A stretch of 64,000 nucleotides of DNA from Natronincola ferrireducens (GTDB taxonomy: Bacteria; Bacillota; Clostridia; Peptostreptococcales; Natronincolaceae), in NCBI RefSeq assembly GCF_900100845.1, contig NZ_FNFP01000002.1, forward strand, positions 486,444 through 550,443, written 5' to 3'. The notes beneath the pieces are model-generated. The model saw nothing but the letters and a program-made list of their open reading frames with translations. It made no database searches and was not told the origin of the DNA. Position numbers and translations under genes: made by a program. This document shows positions 47,538 through 55,746 of this stretch, piece by piece (the stretch's first letter is position 1; each line of letters starts with the position of its first letter).

Positions 47538-47798
47538 AATCCAGAGATCAAGCACTACATCCTCAAAGTAAACTCCACTACAATTCAGTGGGATCAAAAT
47601 TTACTCCGAATTAGGTTTCATTTTATTACAGCTACTATAATATATAAATAATATTTATTTGTAAAGTTTAACTCCACTAATGTTAGTGTTTCCTAATCTA
47701 TTTGAGGCATACACCACCATTTAGGAAAGGAAAAGATTATCTTAAACTATCATGAAACCTACTATCCTTTATATAACAAATGAATACTGTGACAGCTT

Positions 47799-48416
47799 TT
47801 AGTATCCTAAGGATTCTCCAATAATATATACCTTTAAATCTACAGCCATAGGCTTATGATTGATAATTACTGTTACATTACACATTCTTTCTTCACTTAA
47901 ACAATCATTACAGCTTCCTGTAATACTACAGGGAGTTTTCAAACCTAATCGTTTGGCATTGGGAGGACAGGCTTCTTTCTTTATTCTATCCATAGCACTA
48001 ACTAAATCATGGCATATTTTGTTAACTCCACATAGGACAATTACTTTTTTAGGACCATAATACATACCACTGACTCTATTTCCCATACCATCTATATTCA
48101 CTAACTCTCCATTTTCCGTTAAAGCATTGGTACTAGTTAAATAAACATCTGCATTGGCTGCTTGTCTTCTGGTTTCATCTCTTTCTTCTGGTTCTACAAG
48201 CCAATGCCAATATACATTTTTGTCTTTATTGGCTAAGGTTTCATGAAGCTTCATTTCCATAATTGTCATAGAACCACCGATACCTATATTTTTAAAATTT
48301 TTGGTTTCTCTAAGTATTTCTTTCTCAGCTTCTTCTCTAGTGCTAAAATACTTAGCAGGAATTTTTCTCTTCTCCAAATTATTTATTACTATTTTTATAC
48401 GTTCATTCATTTCCAT
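47799..48416 (-). CDS. LUD-domain (lactate utilization, LutC-like) protein
   Basis: This 205-residue protein belongs to the LUD family: NIGIGGSMTIMEMKLHETL (about 38-56), VYLTSTNALTENGELVNIDG (about 91-110) and a Cys-rich tail ITGSCNDCLSEERMCNV (about 165-181) that could bind an Fe-S cluster. LutC takes part in lactate oxidation with LutA and LutB, but neither is adjacent. Standalone LUD proteins are common in Clostridia and their role is unknown. Confidence 0.88.
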   Translation of the reverse strand: MEMNERIKIVINNLEKRKIPAKYFSTREEAEKEILRETKNFKNIGIGGSMTIMEMKLHETLANKDKNVYWHWLVEPEERDETRRQAANADVYLTSTNALTENGELVNIDGMGNRVSGMYYGPKKVIVLCGVNKICHDLVSAMDRIKKEACPPNAKRLGLKTPCSITGSCNDCLSEERMCNVTVIINHKPMAVDLKVYIIGESLGY

Positions 48417-48428
48417 CCCACCTTTTTT

Positions 48429-48531
48429 TATTTTATCCTTTGGTGTACTTGTACTGCTAAGACTTCCTCTCCTTATAGATAAACAAACTAAGCGACTAAC
48501 ATAAAATTAAAGTTTTTGATTATCTCCTTAT
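48429..48531 (-). other. leader element copy B (before the LUD gene)
   Basis: Second copy of the element described at 47443-47537, ending 13 bases before the LUD start codon and followed by the A-rich GGTGGG ribosome binding region. The order of blocks on the minus strand is ATAAGGAGA, AGTCGCTTAGTTTGTT, TTAGCA, TACACCAAAGGATAAAATA. Confidence 0.55.
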
Positions 48532-48634
48532 GAATTAAGTCTCATTTTATATCTTTCTATATTATATACTATATCGATAGTTCATCCAAATACTTAAGAA
48601 ATTTATTTAAACAAAAAGTAATTCCTAAATATTT

Positions 48635-48685
48635 TTCGATGATTTTCGACAAAACGTTGCGTGTTTTGTCGAAATTTGTTATAAT
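48635..48685 (+). promoter_or_regulatory. promoter with Spo0A-type boxes
   Basis: TTGCGT (48657-48662), 17 bases, TATAAT (48680-48685). A TGTCGAA box sits in the spacer (48667-48673). On the other strand an exact box (TTCGACA as read, 48645-48651) and a weaker one (TTCGATG, 48635-48641) lie 10 bp apart, the pitch seen for tandem 0A boxes in Bacillus. The two exact boxes form a 12-bp inverted repeat with a 7-base centre. Confidence 0.6.
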
Positions 48686-48691
48686 CTATAT

Positions 48692-48798
48692 GTGGTTATC
48701 CCCCTGATAACCTCGTAAATATAATCTCTATTCCCAATACCCCTTTTAAACAAACTATATTTTTATTTCATCCGGGTTTTTTTACCCGGACTTTTTTT
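48692..48798 (+). ncRNA. putative small RNA of about 107 nt with C-rich loops
   Basis: Predicted from a promoter (TATAAT at 48680) and a strong terminator (TCCGGGT / ACCCGGA with T7) with no ORF between. The 5' part folds as GGTTATC-CCCCT-GATAACC, exposing a C-rich loop. A second C-rich single-stranded stretch, TTCCCAATACCCC, follows. C-rich seeds are typical of Gram-positive sRNAs that pair with ribosome binding sites. I know of no named family that matches. Confidence 0.55.
48771..48798 (+). terminator. terminator of the putative small RNA
   Basis: A 7-bp GC-rich stem TCCGGGT / ACCCGGA with a 6-base loop is followed by CTTTTTTT. Confidence 0.88.
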
Positions 48799-48844
48799 AT
48801 GTATAGGCCATGTTAAAGATAGATGTTGATATTGTATAAATAAA

Positions 48845-48950
48845 ACTATGACAACATATTGAGGGATTGTCGCTCTCAGCATAGCAAAGAATCTTAGATT
48901 GTTCGGTTCCCCTCAGGATGACAGAATTTAAAAATTCATAGAATGTGAAA
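48845..48950. repeat. degenerate intergenic repeat-like sequence
   Basis: The stretch with GTCGCTCTCAGCATAGCAAA and CCCCTCAGGATGACAG resembles the widespread short repeat family ending in TCAGAATGACA seen in many bacterial genomes. Only one copy is in the window, so this rests on recall. The remaining 48950-49065 shows no gene. Confidence 0.3.
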
Positions 48951-49065
48951 ATCAACAGTAGCGTTTAACAGAGTCTATGTATAAGAAATAATAAATCTTA
49001 CCACAATCTAAATAGAAGTTCTCTATTTTCCTGTATTTTCACAACCTAAGTTTATATCTATTTCT

Positions 49066-49094
49066 TTGAAATGAATAAATTAATTTGTTAATAT
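49066..49094 (+). promoter_or_regulatory. candidate promoter for the asparaginase gene
   Basis: TTGAAA, 17 bases, TAATAT, about 37 bases before the ATG at 49131. Moderate match only. Confidence 0.35.
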
Positions 49095-49130
49095 ATAGTT
49101 AAGTATATCATTTTTATTAGGAGGTTATTT

Positions 49131-50123
49131 ATGAGTAAACCAAAAGTTGCTATTATTTTTACTGGTGGCACTATTTCAATGTCTGTAGATCCCAGAGTTG
49201 GTGCAGCAATTCCTTCCCTCTCTAATGAAGAAATCATGTCTCTAGTAACCAACATAGACAAATTTGCTGAAATTGAAGCTATTAATTTTTCAAAGCTACC
49301 AGGTCCCCATATTGATCCTACTATGATGATGGAACTACAAAGCCTTGTTGTTAAAACAATACATAGACCAGATATAGCCGGTGTTATTATTACCCACGGA
49401 ACTGATACCCTTGAAGAAACTGCTTATTTATTAGATTTAACAATCAAATGTTCCAAACCTATTGTAGTTGCTGGTGCAATGCGAAACAGTTCCGAACTTG
49501 GTTATGATGGACCAAGTAATTTAGCAGCAGCAGTGTGTACTGCTATCTCCCCCCATGCAATGAATAAAGGTGTTTTAGTTGTAATGAATAATGGAGTTAA
49601 TGCAGCCAGCGAAGTTACCAAAACAAACACATTAAGCTTAGATACTTTTAAATCCTTAGAGTTTGGTGCCCTCGGCATAGTGGATAACGATAAAGTTATT
49701 TTTCATAGAGAGATAATTGATAGACAACATATCCCTGCCAAATCTATTGAGTTAAATGTAGATTTAATTAAGTGCGTTGCGGGTATGGACTCTCGATTAC
49801 TAAAATACTGTATCGATTCAGGGGCTAAAGGTATCGTCATCGAAGCCCTAGGAAGAGGTAATGTCCCACCTAAAATGATAGAGGGTATAAAGTATGCTAT
49901 AAATCATAATGTTGCTGTTATGATGGTTTCTAGATGTCCTACAGGTCGTGTTTTAGATACCTATGGTTATGACGGTGGTGGACGACAACTAAGGAATTTA
50001 GGAGTTATTTTAGGAGGGGATTTGCCAGGCCAAAAAGCCCGAATTAAGTTAATGTTAGCCTTAAGTATAACTACTGATTTAACTGCTCTAAAGGAAATCA
50101 TTGAGTATAGTCAGTATCAATAG
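49131..50123 (+). CDS. L-asparaginase
   Basis: This 330-residue asparaginase has the first catalytic Thr in IIFTGGTISMS (8-18), the second motif ITHGTDTLEETAYLLD (about 84-99) and VAGAMRNSSELGYDGPSNL (about 108-126). It hydrolyses Asn to Asp and ammonia. No signal peptide is seen, so it is cytoplasmic. The start follows AGGAGG. A sigma-54-type regulator gene lies directly downstream and could control nitrogen-related genes, but this is not shown. Confidence 0.93.
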   Translation: MSKPKVAIIFTGGTISMSVDPRVGAAIPSLSNEEIMSLVTNIDKFAEIEAINFSKLPGPHIDPTMMMELQSLVVKTIHRPDIAGVIITHGTDTLEETAYLLDLTIKCSKPIVVAGAMRNSSELGYDGPSNLAAAVCTAISPHAMNKGVLVVMNNGVNAASEVTKTNTLSLDTFKSLEFGALGIVDNDKVIFHREIIDRQHIPAKSIELNVDLIKCVAGMDSRLLKYCIDSGAKGIVIEALGRGNVPPKMIEGIKYAINHNVAVMMVSRCPTGRVLDTYGYDGGGRQLRNLGVILGGDLPGQKARIKLMLALSITTDLTALKEIIEYSQYQ

Positions 50124-50157
50124 CTTTATTTCCCTGATATCTAGTCACTGCTATTTA

Positions 50158-50193
50158 AAATACTTTATTAACCTATGTGTTAATAAAGTATTT
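50158..50193 (+). terminator. terminator after asparaginase
   Basis: A perfect 15-bp stem (AAATACTTTATTAAC / GTTAATAAAGTATTT) is followed by CTTATTTT. Confidence 0.85.
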
Positions 50194-50317
50194 CTTATTT
50201 TATTAACATAAAAGAAGGATTTTTTTGAAATTTATAGAAAATTTAAACATATTTGTTTTATATGCTATCGCCGTTTAGCAAACCAACATCTTTTATTAAC
50301 AAAGGGAGGCGTATATT

Positions 50318-52012
50318 ATTAAACATATAGAACCATTATTAGATTTATTACCTATAGGTATTATAATCTTTAATGCTCAGGGAGAACTCTATTATTCAAA
50401 CAAAAAGGCTCTAAAGCTTCAACATGACTTTTTAGAAATTAGTAATAGTACTATACTATCGGTTATTCTTAAGTCCATCGATTTAAATGTTTTTGAAGTA
50501 ATTTCTTTGGAGCCTGAAAAAAAATTTATGGGAAATGTTTTTATTCTAGAAAAAAACAAAAATAATCCTATCTATGGCGGTTTTTTATACCATTGTGATG
50601 AAATTCATGGGATTATCCCTAGTAATCATTTTGAAGATTTTGATTCCATATTGGATTCTATTCAAGATGCTATTACTATTGATGATAAGCACGGTAATAC
50701 ATTATGGGCAAACAAAGCCTGTGAACAGCTATACGAAATACAAAGAGAGGAATTAATAGGAAAAAATGTTGAAGTATTAGAAAAAATGGGTATCTTTTCT
50801 CATTCTGTAGTTAAAGAAGTCCTTAAAAAGAAAGAACAGATTTCTATCCTTCATAGTAATAAAAAGGGTAAAAAGATACTAATTACTGGTAATCCTATTT
50901 TAGATCAAGAGGGTAATATTTATAAAATTATTAGTACTTCCAGGGACATTACAGAGCTTATTGTTTTAAAAAATGAATTAGAGGATATCCAAAATCAATT
51001 AGAAGAGCTACGGGAAAAACAACAAATTGTGATAAATAATTTTATTATAGAAAGCCAAATAATGAAGGATATATTACAATTGGCCAAAAGATTAGCACAA
51101 GTAGACTCTACTGTACTAATTACTGGAGAATCTGGCGTAGGAAAGGGAGAAATCGCTAAATTTATTCATGAATCAGGTTCTCGAAAGGATCATTCTCTCA
51201 TCAAAGTTAATTGCGGTGCTATTCCAGAATTATTGTTGGAATCAGAGCTATTTGGATATGAATATGGTGCCTTTACTGGTTCTAAAAAACAAGGAAAAAA
51301 AGGTTTATTTGAATTAGCCCATAGGGGTACAATCTTTTTAGATGAGATTGGGGAATTGCCTTTAAGTCTTCAAGTCAAAATATTGCAGGTCATCCAAGAT
51401 AAAGAAATACAACGGGTTGGTGGATTAACATCGATTCCAATTGATGCACGAATTATAGCTGCTACTAATAAGGATTTGCAAAGCATGGTAAACGAAAAAA
51501 AGTTTAGAGAGGATCTTTTTTATCGTTTAAATGTTGTTCCTATACATATACCCTCCCTCAGGGAAAGACCTGAGGATATTTTTCCATTAATAAGACATTT
51601 TTTACGGAAATATAATAAAAAATTTAATATGTCAAAACGATTAGACTCTAGTACTGTAGCTATTTTAATGAAGTATACATGGCCTGGAAATGTTAGGGAA
51701 TTAGAAAATATTATTGAACGAGTAATTATTACTACACAACAGGATAATATATCCCCCCAAAACTTACCTAATTATATTATAAATGAAAGTGAGAATTCAT
51801 CTGATATTAAAATTTCCTCTGCAACAAAAAATCTTAAAGATACTATTGAAGAAATAGAAAAGCAAATTATTCACAAAGCAGTGACAAAATATAAAACCAC
51901 TAGAGAAGTTGCTAAAGTCCTAGGCGTTAGTCAACCTACTATCGTTAGAAAAATGAATAAGTATAAGATTGCTGAAGTTATTCTACAGGATTATGATACA
52001 TCTTCTAGTTAA
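50318..52012 (+). CDS. sigma-54-dependent PAS/AAA+/HTH transcriptional regulator with probable AUU start
   Basis: About 564 residues. The in-frame sequence extends upstream of the only TTG (50507) to an ATT at 50318 with GGGAGG eight bases before it. An in-frame TAA lies 21 bases upstream of the ATT, and no ATG, GTG or TTG lies between. The added 63 residues look like a PAS fold (IEPLLDLLPIGIIIFNAQGE). A second PAS follows (about 115-220). The AAA+ domain has GESGVGKGEIAKF, GAFTGS and DEIGELPLSLQ, and a Fis-type HTH ends it (TREVAKVLGVSQPTIVRKM). The target promoters are unknown. Confidence 0.85.
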   Translation: MKHIEPLLDLLPIGIIIFNAQGELYYSNKKALKLQHDFLEISNSTILSVILKSIDLNVFEVISLEPEKKFMGNVFILEKNKNNPIYGGFLYHCDEIHGIIPSNHFEDFDSILDSIQDAITIDDKHGNTLWANKACEQLYEIQREELIGKNVEVLEKMGIFSHSVVKEVLKKKEQISILHSNKKGKKILITGNPILDQEGNIYKIISTSRDITELIVLKNELEDIQNQLEELREKQQIVINNFIIESQIMKDILQLAKRLAQVDSTVLITGESGVGKGEIAKFIHESGSRKDHSLIKVNCGAIPELLLESELFGYEYGAFTGSKKQGKKGLFELAHRGTIFLDEIGELPLSLQVKILQVIQDKEIQRVGGLTSIPIDARIIAATNKDLQSMVNEKKFREDLFYRLNVVPIHIPSLRERPEDIFPLIRHFLRKYNKKFNMSKRLDSSTVAILMKYTWPGNVRELENIIERVIITTQQDNISPQNLPNYIINESENSSDIKISSATKNLKDTIEEIEKQIIHKAVTKYKTTREVAKVLGVSQPTIVRKMNKYKIAEVILQDYDTSSS

Positions 52013-52025
52013 TAGTAAATCATAC

Positions 52026-52079
52026 TTAATATGGACTTATGGATTATTAGCTTCCTATCAATCCATAAGTCCATATTAA
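52026..52079 (+). terminator. hairpin after the sigma-54 regulator
   Basis: A perfect 20-bp stem with a 14-base loop lies 13 bases after the stop. The U-tract is poor (AACAGCC), so termination is likely but not certain. Confidence 0.6.
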
Positions 52080-52139
52080 CAGCCTCTTTAGACATTATAC
52101 TTTATAACCGTTTATTGAATTTTATATCATGTTAATCTC

Positions 52140-54071
52140 TTACATTCTCTCATTTAAGTGTTTAATAATAATCTTATGGAATTTTTTATACTTTGTTATT
52201 CTAGGACAATTTTTTTTCATCTCTTCTACAAATCTTGATGGCTGAAGCTTTTTATCTTTTTTATACAAAGGAGAGCTAATATACAATAATTCCTTAGCCC
52301 TTGTCATCCCAACATAAAACAATCGTCTTTCTTCTTCAATAAGATGATTATCTTCAAGGCTTTTGGTATGGGGAATAACATCCTCTAAAACAGATACAAT
52401 GATTACAGCTCTAAACTCTAATCCTTTGGCTCCATGCATCGTCAACAGTTGAACTTTATTTTGATTTGTTTTATCATCCTCTTTTACTTTAAAAGTGTTT
52501 TTAAAGTCTATCACATGTTGAAGGAATTGTTGGGGGTTAGAACGTTTTTTTGTTATGTCTTCTAGTTCATCTAATATTTCAAATAGCTTAGCCCCTCCAA
52601 TACTTTTATCCCTACAATAGTCTTCTATATATTGGTCATAGCCTACTACCTCTCGTATATAACTAAAAGCCTCGTAGGTGCTAAACCCTCTTATCCGTTT
52701 TAAGTCCAACTCTAAATTCTCAAGATACTTCTTTTGATAAGTCTTTAGATCTCCTTTCAATTTTAAAGATGTAATTAAATCTTTATGATGATCCATGACT
52801 TGTGACAGAGCTTTTCTAGTTATGTATCTTGTTGGTTTATTGATAATACGTCTTACAGCCTCTTTATCTACTGTGTTATGGGCAGCAATCAGGTAGCTAA
52901 TTATATCCTTTGCTACCCAATGATCGTATAGATTATATACATGATCTCTAGTAATATACGGAATATTATGGTCCAATAAGGTATCAATTATTGAAGTTGC
53001 TGTTATATTGGTTCTATAGATAATAGCAATTTCTTCATAGTTGTATCCCATCTTAATTAGTTGATGAATAATATCGGTAACCCTTTCATTTTCTTCCTCT
53101 TTATCTTTAGGGGTAATATAATTTATATCCACTCCCGGTTCTAGCATGGGAAGGATATTCTTTTTTACACGATAGATGTTGTTTTCTATTAAGCTGTTGG
53201 CGGTATCGATAATCTTTTCTTGTGAACGATAGTTTCTATTTAGTATGACTTTTTTAGTGTCGGGGTATATCTTGTCAAAATCTAATATAAATCGAGGTTT
53301 AGCGCCTCTGAAACTATATATGGATTGGTCATCATCTCCCACCACAAATAGGTTATTGCTTGGCTTAGTAAGAAGCTGAATAATTGCAAATTGAATACTA
53401 TTTATATCTTGAAACTCATCTATCAAGATATAGGTAAAGGATTTTCTTAGTTTTTGTAGGATTGCAGGGTTATTGTATAACAATGAATAGCATTCTGTTA
53501 GCATATCGTCAAAATCAATTTTTTTACAGTCTTTTTTATAATTTTCATAGGCTGTAAGTACTCTTTGAAAATCCTTTAGGCCAATAGATTGAGGTTGAAA
53601 TTCATTGTCCTCTAGGAGTTGATTTTTATACAGGGATATATCTAATAATACATCTTTTACAAATTCTTCATCCTCATAATTGTCTAATTGTAAAGTTTTT
53701 ATTATATTCTTACCAACTAGATATCGTTCTCCCTCATTTAATACATTTTCTAACCTATAAGGATAATAGCTTTTTATAATTCTAAAAAAAATCGAATGAA
53801 AGGTCCCAAAATTCACATTACCATCCTTTTTAGGGATAGTTGTTATCATCTGCTGAAATCTCATCTTCATTTCTTCTGCAGCAGCTTTAGTAAAGGTAAT
53901 CACTAGAATATTATTTGGATTTACCTTATGATGCTGAATTAAGTGGACAATTCTATAGGCAATAACCGTTGTTTTTCCTGATCCAGGACCGGCATAAACC
54001 ATACAGGGGCCTTCGTAGTGTTGTACTGCTTCTATTTGCTCTTCATTCAATTTATTAAATATACTATCCAT
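52140..54071 (-). CDS. UvrD/PcrA-like superfamily 1 ATP-dependent helicase
   Basis: This 643-residue protein has Q-motif LNEEQIEAV, Walker A VYAGPGSGKTTVIAYRI (about 24-40), motif II LIDEFQDINSIQF, motif III VVGDDDQSIYSFRGAKP (about 236-252) and the C-terminal LLTMHGAKGLEF and EERRLFYVGMTRAKELL. It is shorter than typical PcrA (about 720-750), mainly at the C-terminus, so it may be a paralogue used in repair or plasmid/rolling-circle processing. Single gene. Confidence 0.9.
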   Translation of the reverse strand: MDSIFNKLNEEQIEAVQHYEGPCMVYAGPGSGKTTVIAYRIVHLIQHHKVNPNNILVITFTKAAAEEMKMRFQQMITTIPKKDGNVNFGTFHSIFFRIIKSYYPYRLENVLNEGERYLVGKNIIKTLQLDNYEDEEFVKDVLLDISLYKNQLLEDNEFQPQSIGLKDFQRVLTAYENYKKDCKKIDFDDMLTECYSLLYNNPAILQKLRKSFTYILIDEFQDINSIQFAIIQLLTKPSNNLFVVGDDDQSIYSFRGAKPRFILDFDKIYPDTKKVILNRNYRSQEKIIDTANSLIENNIYRVKKNILPMLEPGVDINYITPKDKEEENERVTDIIHQLIKMGYNYEEIAIIYRTNITATSIIDTLLDHNIPYITRDHVYNLYDHWVAKDIISYLIAAHNTVDKEAVRRIINKPTRYITRKALSQVMDHHKDLITSLKLKGDLKTYQKKYLENLELDLKRIRGFSTYEAFSYIREVVGYDQYIEDYCRDKSIGGAKLFEILDELEDITKKRSNPQQFLQHVIDFKNTFKVKEDDKTNQNKVQLLTMHGAKGLEFRAVIIVSVLEDVIPHTKSLEDNHLIEEERRLFYVGMTRAKELLYISSPLYKKDKKLQPSRFVEEMKKNCPRITKYKKFHKIIIKHLNERM

Positions 54072-54193
54072 AACTCACCTCTTTACTAGCAATATATATA
54101 GGTATTATATCAAATTCCCTATTAAAGCTATAGATATAATACCTATATAATATATCTAACTCCATTCTATTTAAATATATCTACAAAAATTTA

Positions 54194-54219
54194 AAAACTA
54201 GTACATGTGTACTAGTTTT
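54194..54219 (-). terminator. terminator of the first tRNA operon
   Basis: A perfect 11-bp stem (AAAACTAGTAC / GTACTAGTTTT) is followed on the minus strand by TAAATTTTTG, directly after tRNA-Phe. Confidence 0.82.
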
Positions 54220-54226
54220 ATGGAAT

Positions 54227-54303
54227 TGGTGCCCAGAGGCGGAATCGAACCACCGACACGGGGATTTTCAGTCCCCTGCTCTACCGACTGAGCTATCTGG
54301 GCA
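54227..54303 (-). tRNA. tRNA-Phe (GAA)
   Basis: Full cloverleaf with encoded CCA. The anticodon loop CTGAAAA gives GAA. Last gene of a 12-tRNA operon read on the minus strand. Confidence 0.95.
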
Positions 54304-54306
54304 AAT

Positions 54307-54383
<77 letters not shown>

Positions 54384-54398
54384 TTATGAATTTTTAAA

Positions 54399-54475
54399 TG
54401 GTCCGGGTGGAGAGATTCGAACTCCCGACCCCATGGTCCCAAACCATGTGCGCTACCAAACTGCGCTACACCCGG
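54399..54475 (-). tRNA. tRNA-Pro (TGG), copy 1
   Basis: Cloverleaf with encoded CCA. The anticodon loop TTTGGGA gives TGG. Identical to the copy at 54706-54782, including a few flanking bases, which suggests recent duplication or gene conversion. Confidence 0.95.
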
Positions 54476-54479
54476 ATGA

Positions 54480-54555
54480 TGGCAGGGGCGACAGGATTTG
54501 AACCCACGACATTCGGTTTTGGAGACCGACGTTCTACCAACTGAACTACACCCCT
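54480..54555 (-). tRNA. tRNA-Trp (CCA)
   Basis: Cloverleaf with encoded CCA end. The anticodon loop CTCCAAA gives CCA. Confidence 0.95.
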
Positions 54556-54595
54556 ATTCAGTTTATTTTATCATGGTGGAATCTAAGATGAAATA

Positions 54596-54672
54596 TGGTG
54601 GGCCTTCAGGGACTCGAACCCCGGACCTGCCGGTTATGAGCCGGACGCTCTGACCAACTGAGCTAAAGGCCC
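54596..54672 (-). tRNA. tRNA-Met (CAT), elongator type
   Basis: Cloverleaf with encoded CCA. The anticodon loop CTCATAA gives CAT. The first acceptor pair G-C rules out initiator. A tRNA-Ile with lysidine-modified CAT is a possible alternative that cannot be excluded by eye. Confidence 0.85.
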
Positions 54673-54705
54673 TTATTTATAAAATAAGGTGTTTATTAAG
54701 TTAAA

Positions 54706-54782
54706 TGGTCCGGGTGGAGAGATTCGAACTCCCGACCCCATGGTCCCAAACCATGTGCGCTACCAAACTGCGCTACACCCGG
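54706..54782 (-). tRNA. tRNA-Pro (TGG), copy 2
   Basis: Identical to the tRNA-Pro at 54399-54475. Encoded CCA. Confidence 0.95.
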
Positions 54783-54786
54783 ATGA

Positions 54787-54878
54787 TGGCGGAGAAGGCG
54801 GGATTCGAACCCGCGCGCCGCTTACACGACCTAACGGTTTAGCAAACCGTCCTCTTCAGCCTACTTGAGTACTTCTCC
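54787..54878 (-). tRNA. tRNA-Ser (GCT)
   Basis: Class II tRNA with a long variable arm and encoded CCA. The anticodon loop TTGCTAA gives GCT. Confidence 0.95.
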
Positions 54879-54901
54879 TAATAGCATAAAAATTAATTTT
54901 A

Positions 54902-54990
54902 TGGCGGAGAGGGTGGGATTCGAACCCACGGCCCCTTTCGGAGTCACTGGTTTTCAAGACCAGCTCCTTAAACCGCTCGGACACCTCTCC
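54902..54990 (-). tRNA. tRNA-Ser (TGA)
   Basis: Class II tRNA with a long variable arm and encoded CCA. The anticodon loop CTTGAAA gives TGA. Confidence 0.95.
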
Positions 54991-54995
54991 ATAAG

Positions 54996-55071
54996 TGGTG
55001 ACCCATCCGCGACTCGAACGCGGGACACCCTGATTAAAAGTCAGGTGCTCTACCGACTGAGCTAATGGGTC
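54996..55071 (-). tRNA. tRNA-Lys (TTT), copy 1
   Basis: Cloverleaf with encoded CCA. The anticodon loop CTTTTAA gives TTT. Identical to the copy at 62607-62682. Confidence 0.95.
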
Positions 55072-55088
55072 TTATATTATTAAATTAG

Positions 55089-55162
55089 TGGAGCGGGTGA
55101 AGGGAATCGAACCCTCGCGGTCAGCTTGGAAGGCTGAAGTTCTACCACTGAACTACACCCGC
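55089..55162 (-). tRNA. tRNA-Gly (TCC)
   Basis: Cloverleaf with encoded CCA. The anticodon loop CTTCCAA gives TCC. Confidence 0.95.
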
Positions 55163-55169
55163 ATACATA

Positions 55170-55258
55170 TGGTGCCGAAGACCGGAATCGAACCGGTACG
55201 ATCTTGAAGGACCGCAGGATTTTAAGTCCTGTGCGTCTGCCAGTTCCGCCACTTCGGC
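55170..55258 (-). tRNA. tRNA-Leu (TAA)
   Basis: Class II tRNA with acceptor GCCGAAG pairing CTTCGGC, discriminator A and CCA. The anticodon loop CTTAAAA gives TAA. Confidence 0.95.
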
Positions 55259-55266
55259 ACTGTTGC

Positions 55267-55341
55267 TGGCTCCAGAGAGAGGACTCGAACCTCCAACCTA
55301 CCGGTTAACAGCCGGGTGCTCCACCATTGAGCTACTCTGGA
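55267..55341 (-). tRNA. tRNA-Asn (GTT), copy 1
   Basis: Cloverleaf with encoded CCA. The anticodon loop CTGTTAA gives GTT. First gene of the operon, about 17 bases after the predicted transcription start. Identical to the copy beside the 5S gene. Confidence 0.95.
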
Positions 55342-55364
55342 AGGTTAATTTAAGCGATAAGCAT

Positions 55365-55394
55365 ATTATAATAATAATTGTGCTATGTTGTCAA
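55365..55394 (-). promoter_or_regulatory. promoter of the first tRNA operon
   Basis: The minus strand has a perfect TTGACA, 18 bases, TATAAT. This is the strongest promoter match I found in the window. The rest of the 405-base gap up to 55746 is very AT-rich and shows no gene. Confidence 0.88.
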
Positions 55395-55746
55395 GTAGGA
55401 TTTTAAAATAAATTATTGCCAGCTATTTTAACCCTTCACAACTGTTACACTTAATTTAACGACATATTCTATTATACACTTTTAAATAAATTTGTCAACA
55501 TATACAAGCCTATTTTTTATATATAATTTTATGTAATTTTTTACATATTATACTTTTAGTGTATATTTATTGATGCTTAAATATTTTCTTTATATTATGC
55601 ATCATTTTTACAATTGTATATGCCTATTATTTACTCTTATATTATTGTGGCTATATGAAGAAAACTATATTTGAAAAGACTTTTATTGATAAAGCTTAAT
55701 TGTAATTGTACTTAATTGGAGATTAAATAAAGGATGGTGACATATA

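Noticed and set aside
47443..48531. T-box or known riboswitch before the cysteine desulfurase gene
   Set aside because: No TGGNACCGCG T-box tail, specifier loop or other recognised riboswitch core is visible, so it is left as an unnamed element.
48690..48707. Five-codon leader peptide at the start of the putative small RNA
   Set aside because: Its ATG lies at or before the predicted transcription start and it has no ribosome binding site.
50507..52012. TTG at 50507 as the start of the sigma-54 regulator
   Set aside because: No ribosome binding site, and it removes an in-frame PAS-like N-terminus that has a perfect site further upstream.
54865..55065. ORF over the tRNA-Ser and tRNA-Lys genes
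   Set aside because: It is the antisense of tRNA genes. Similar false ORFs lie at 62786-63013 and 63669-63977.
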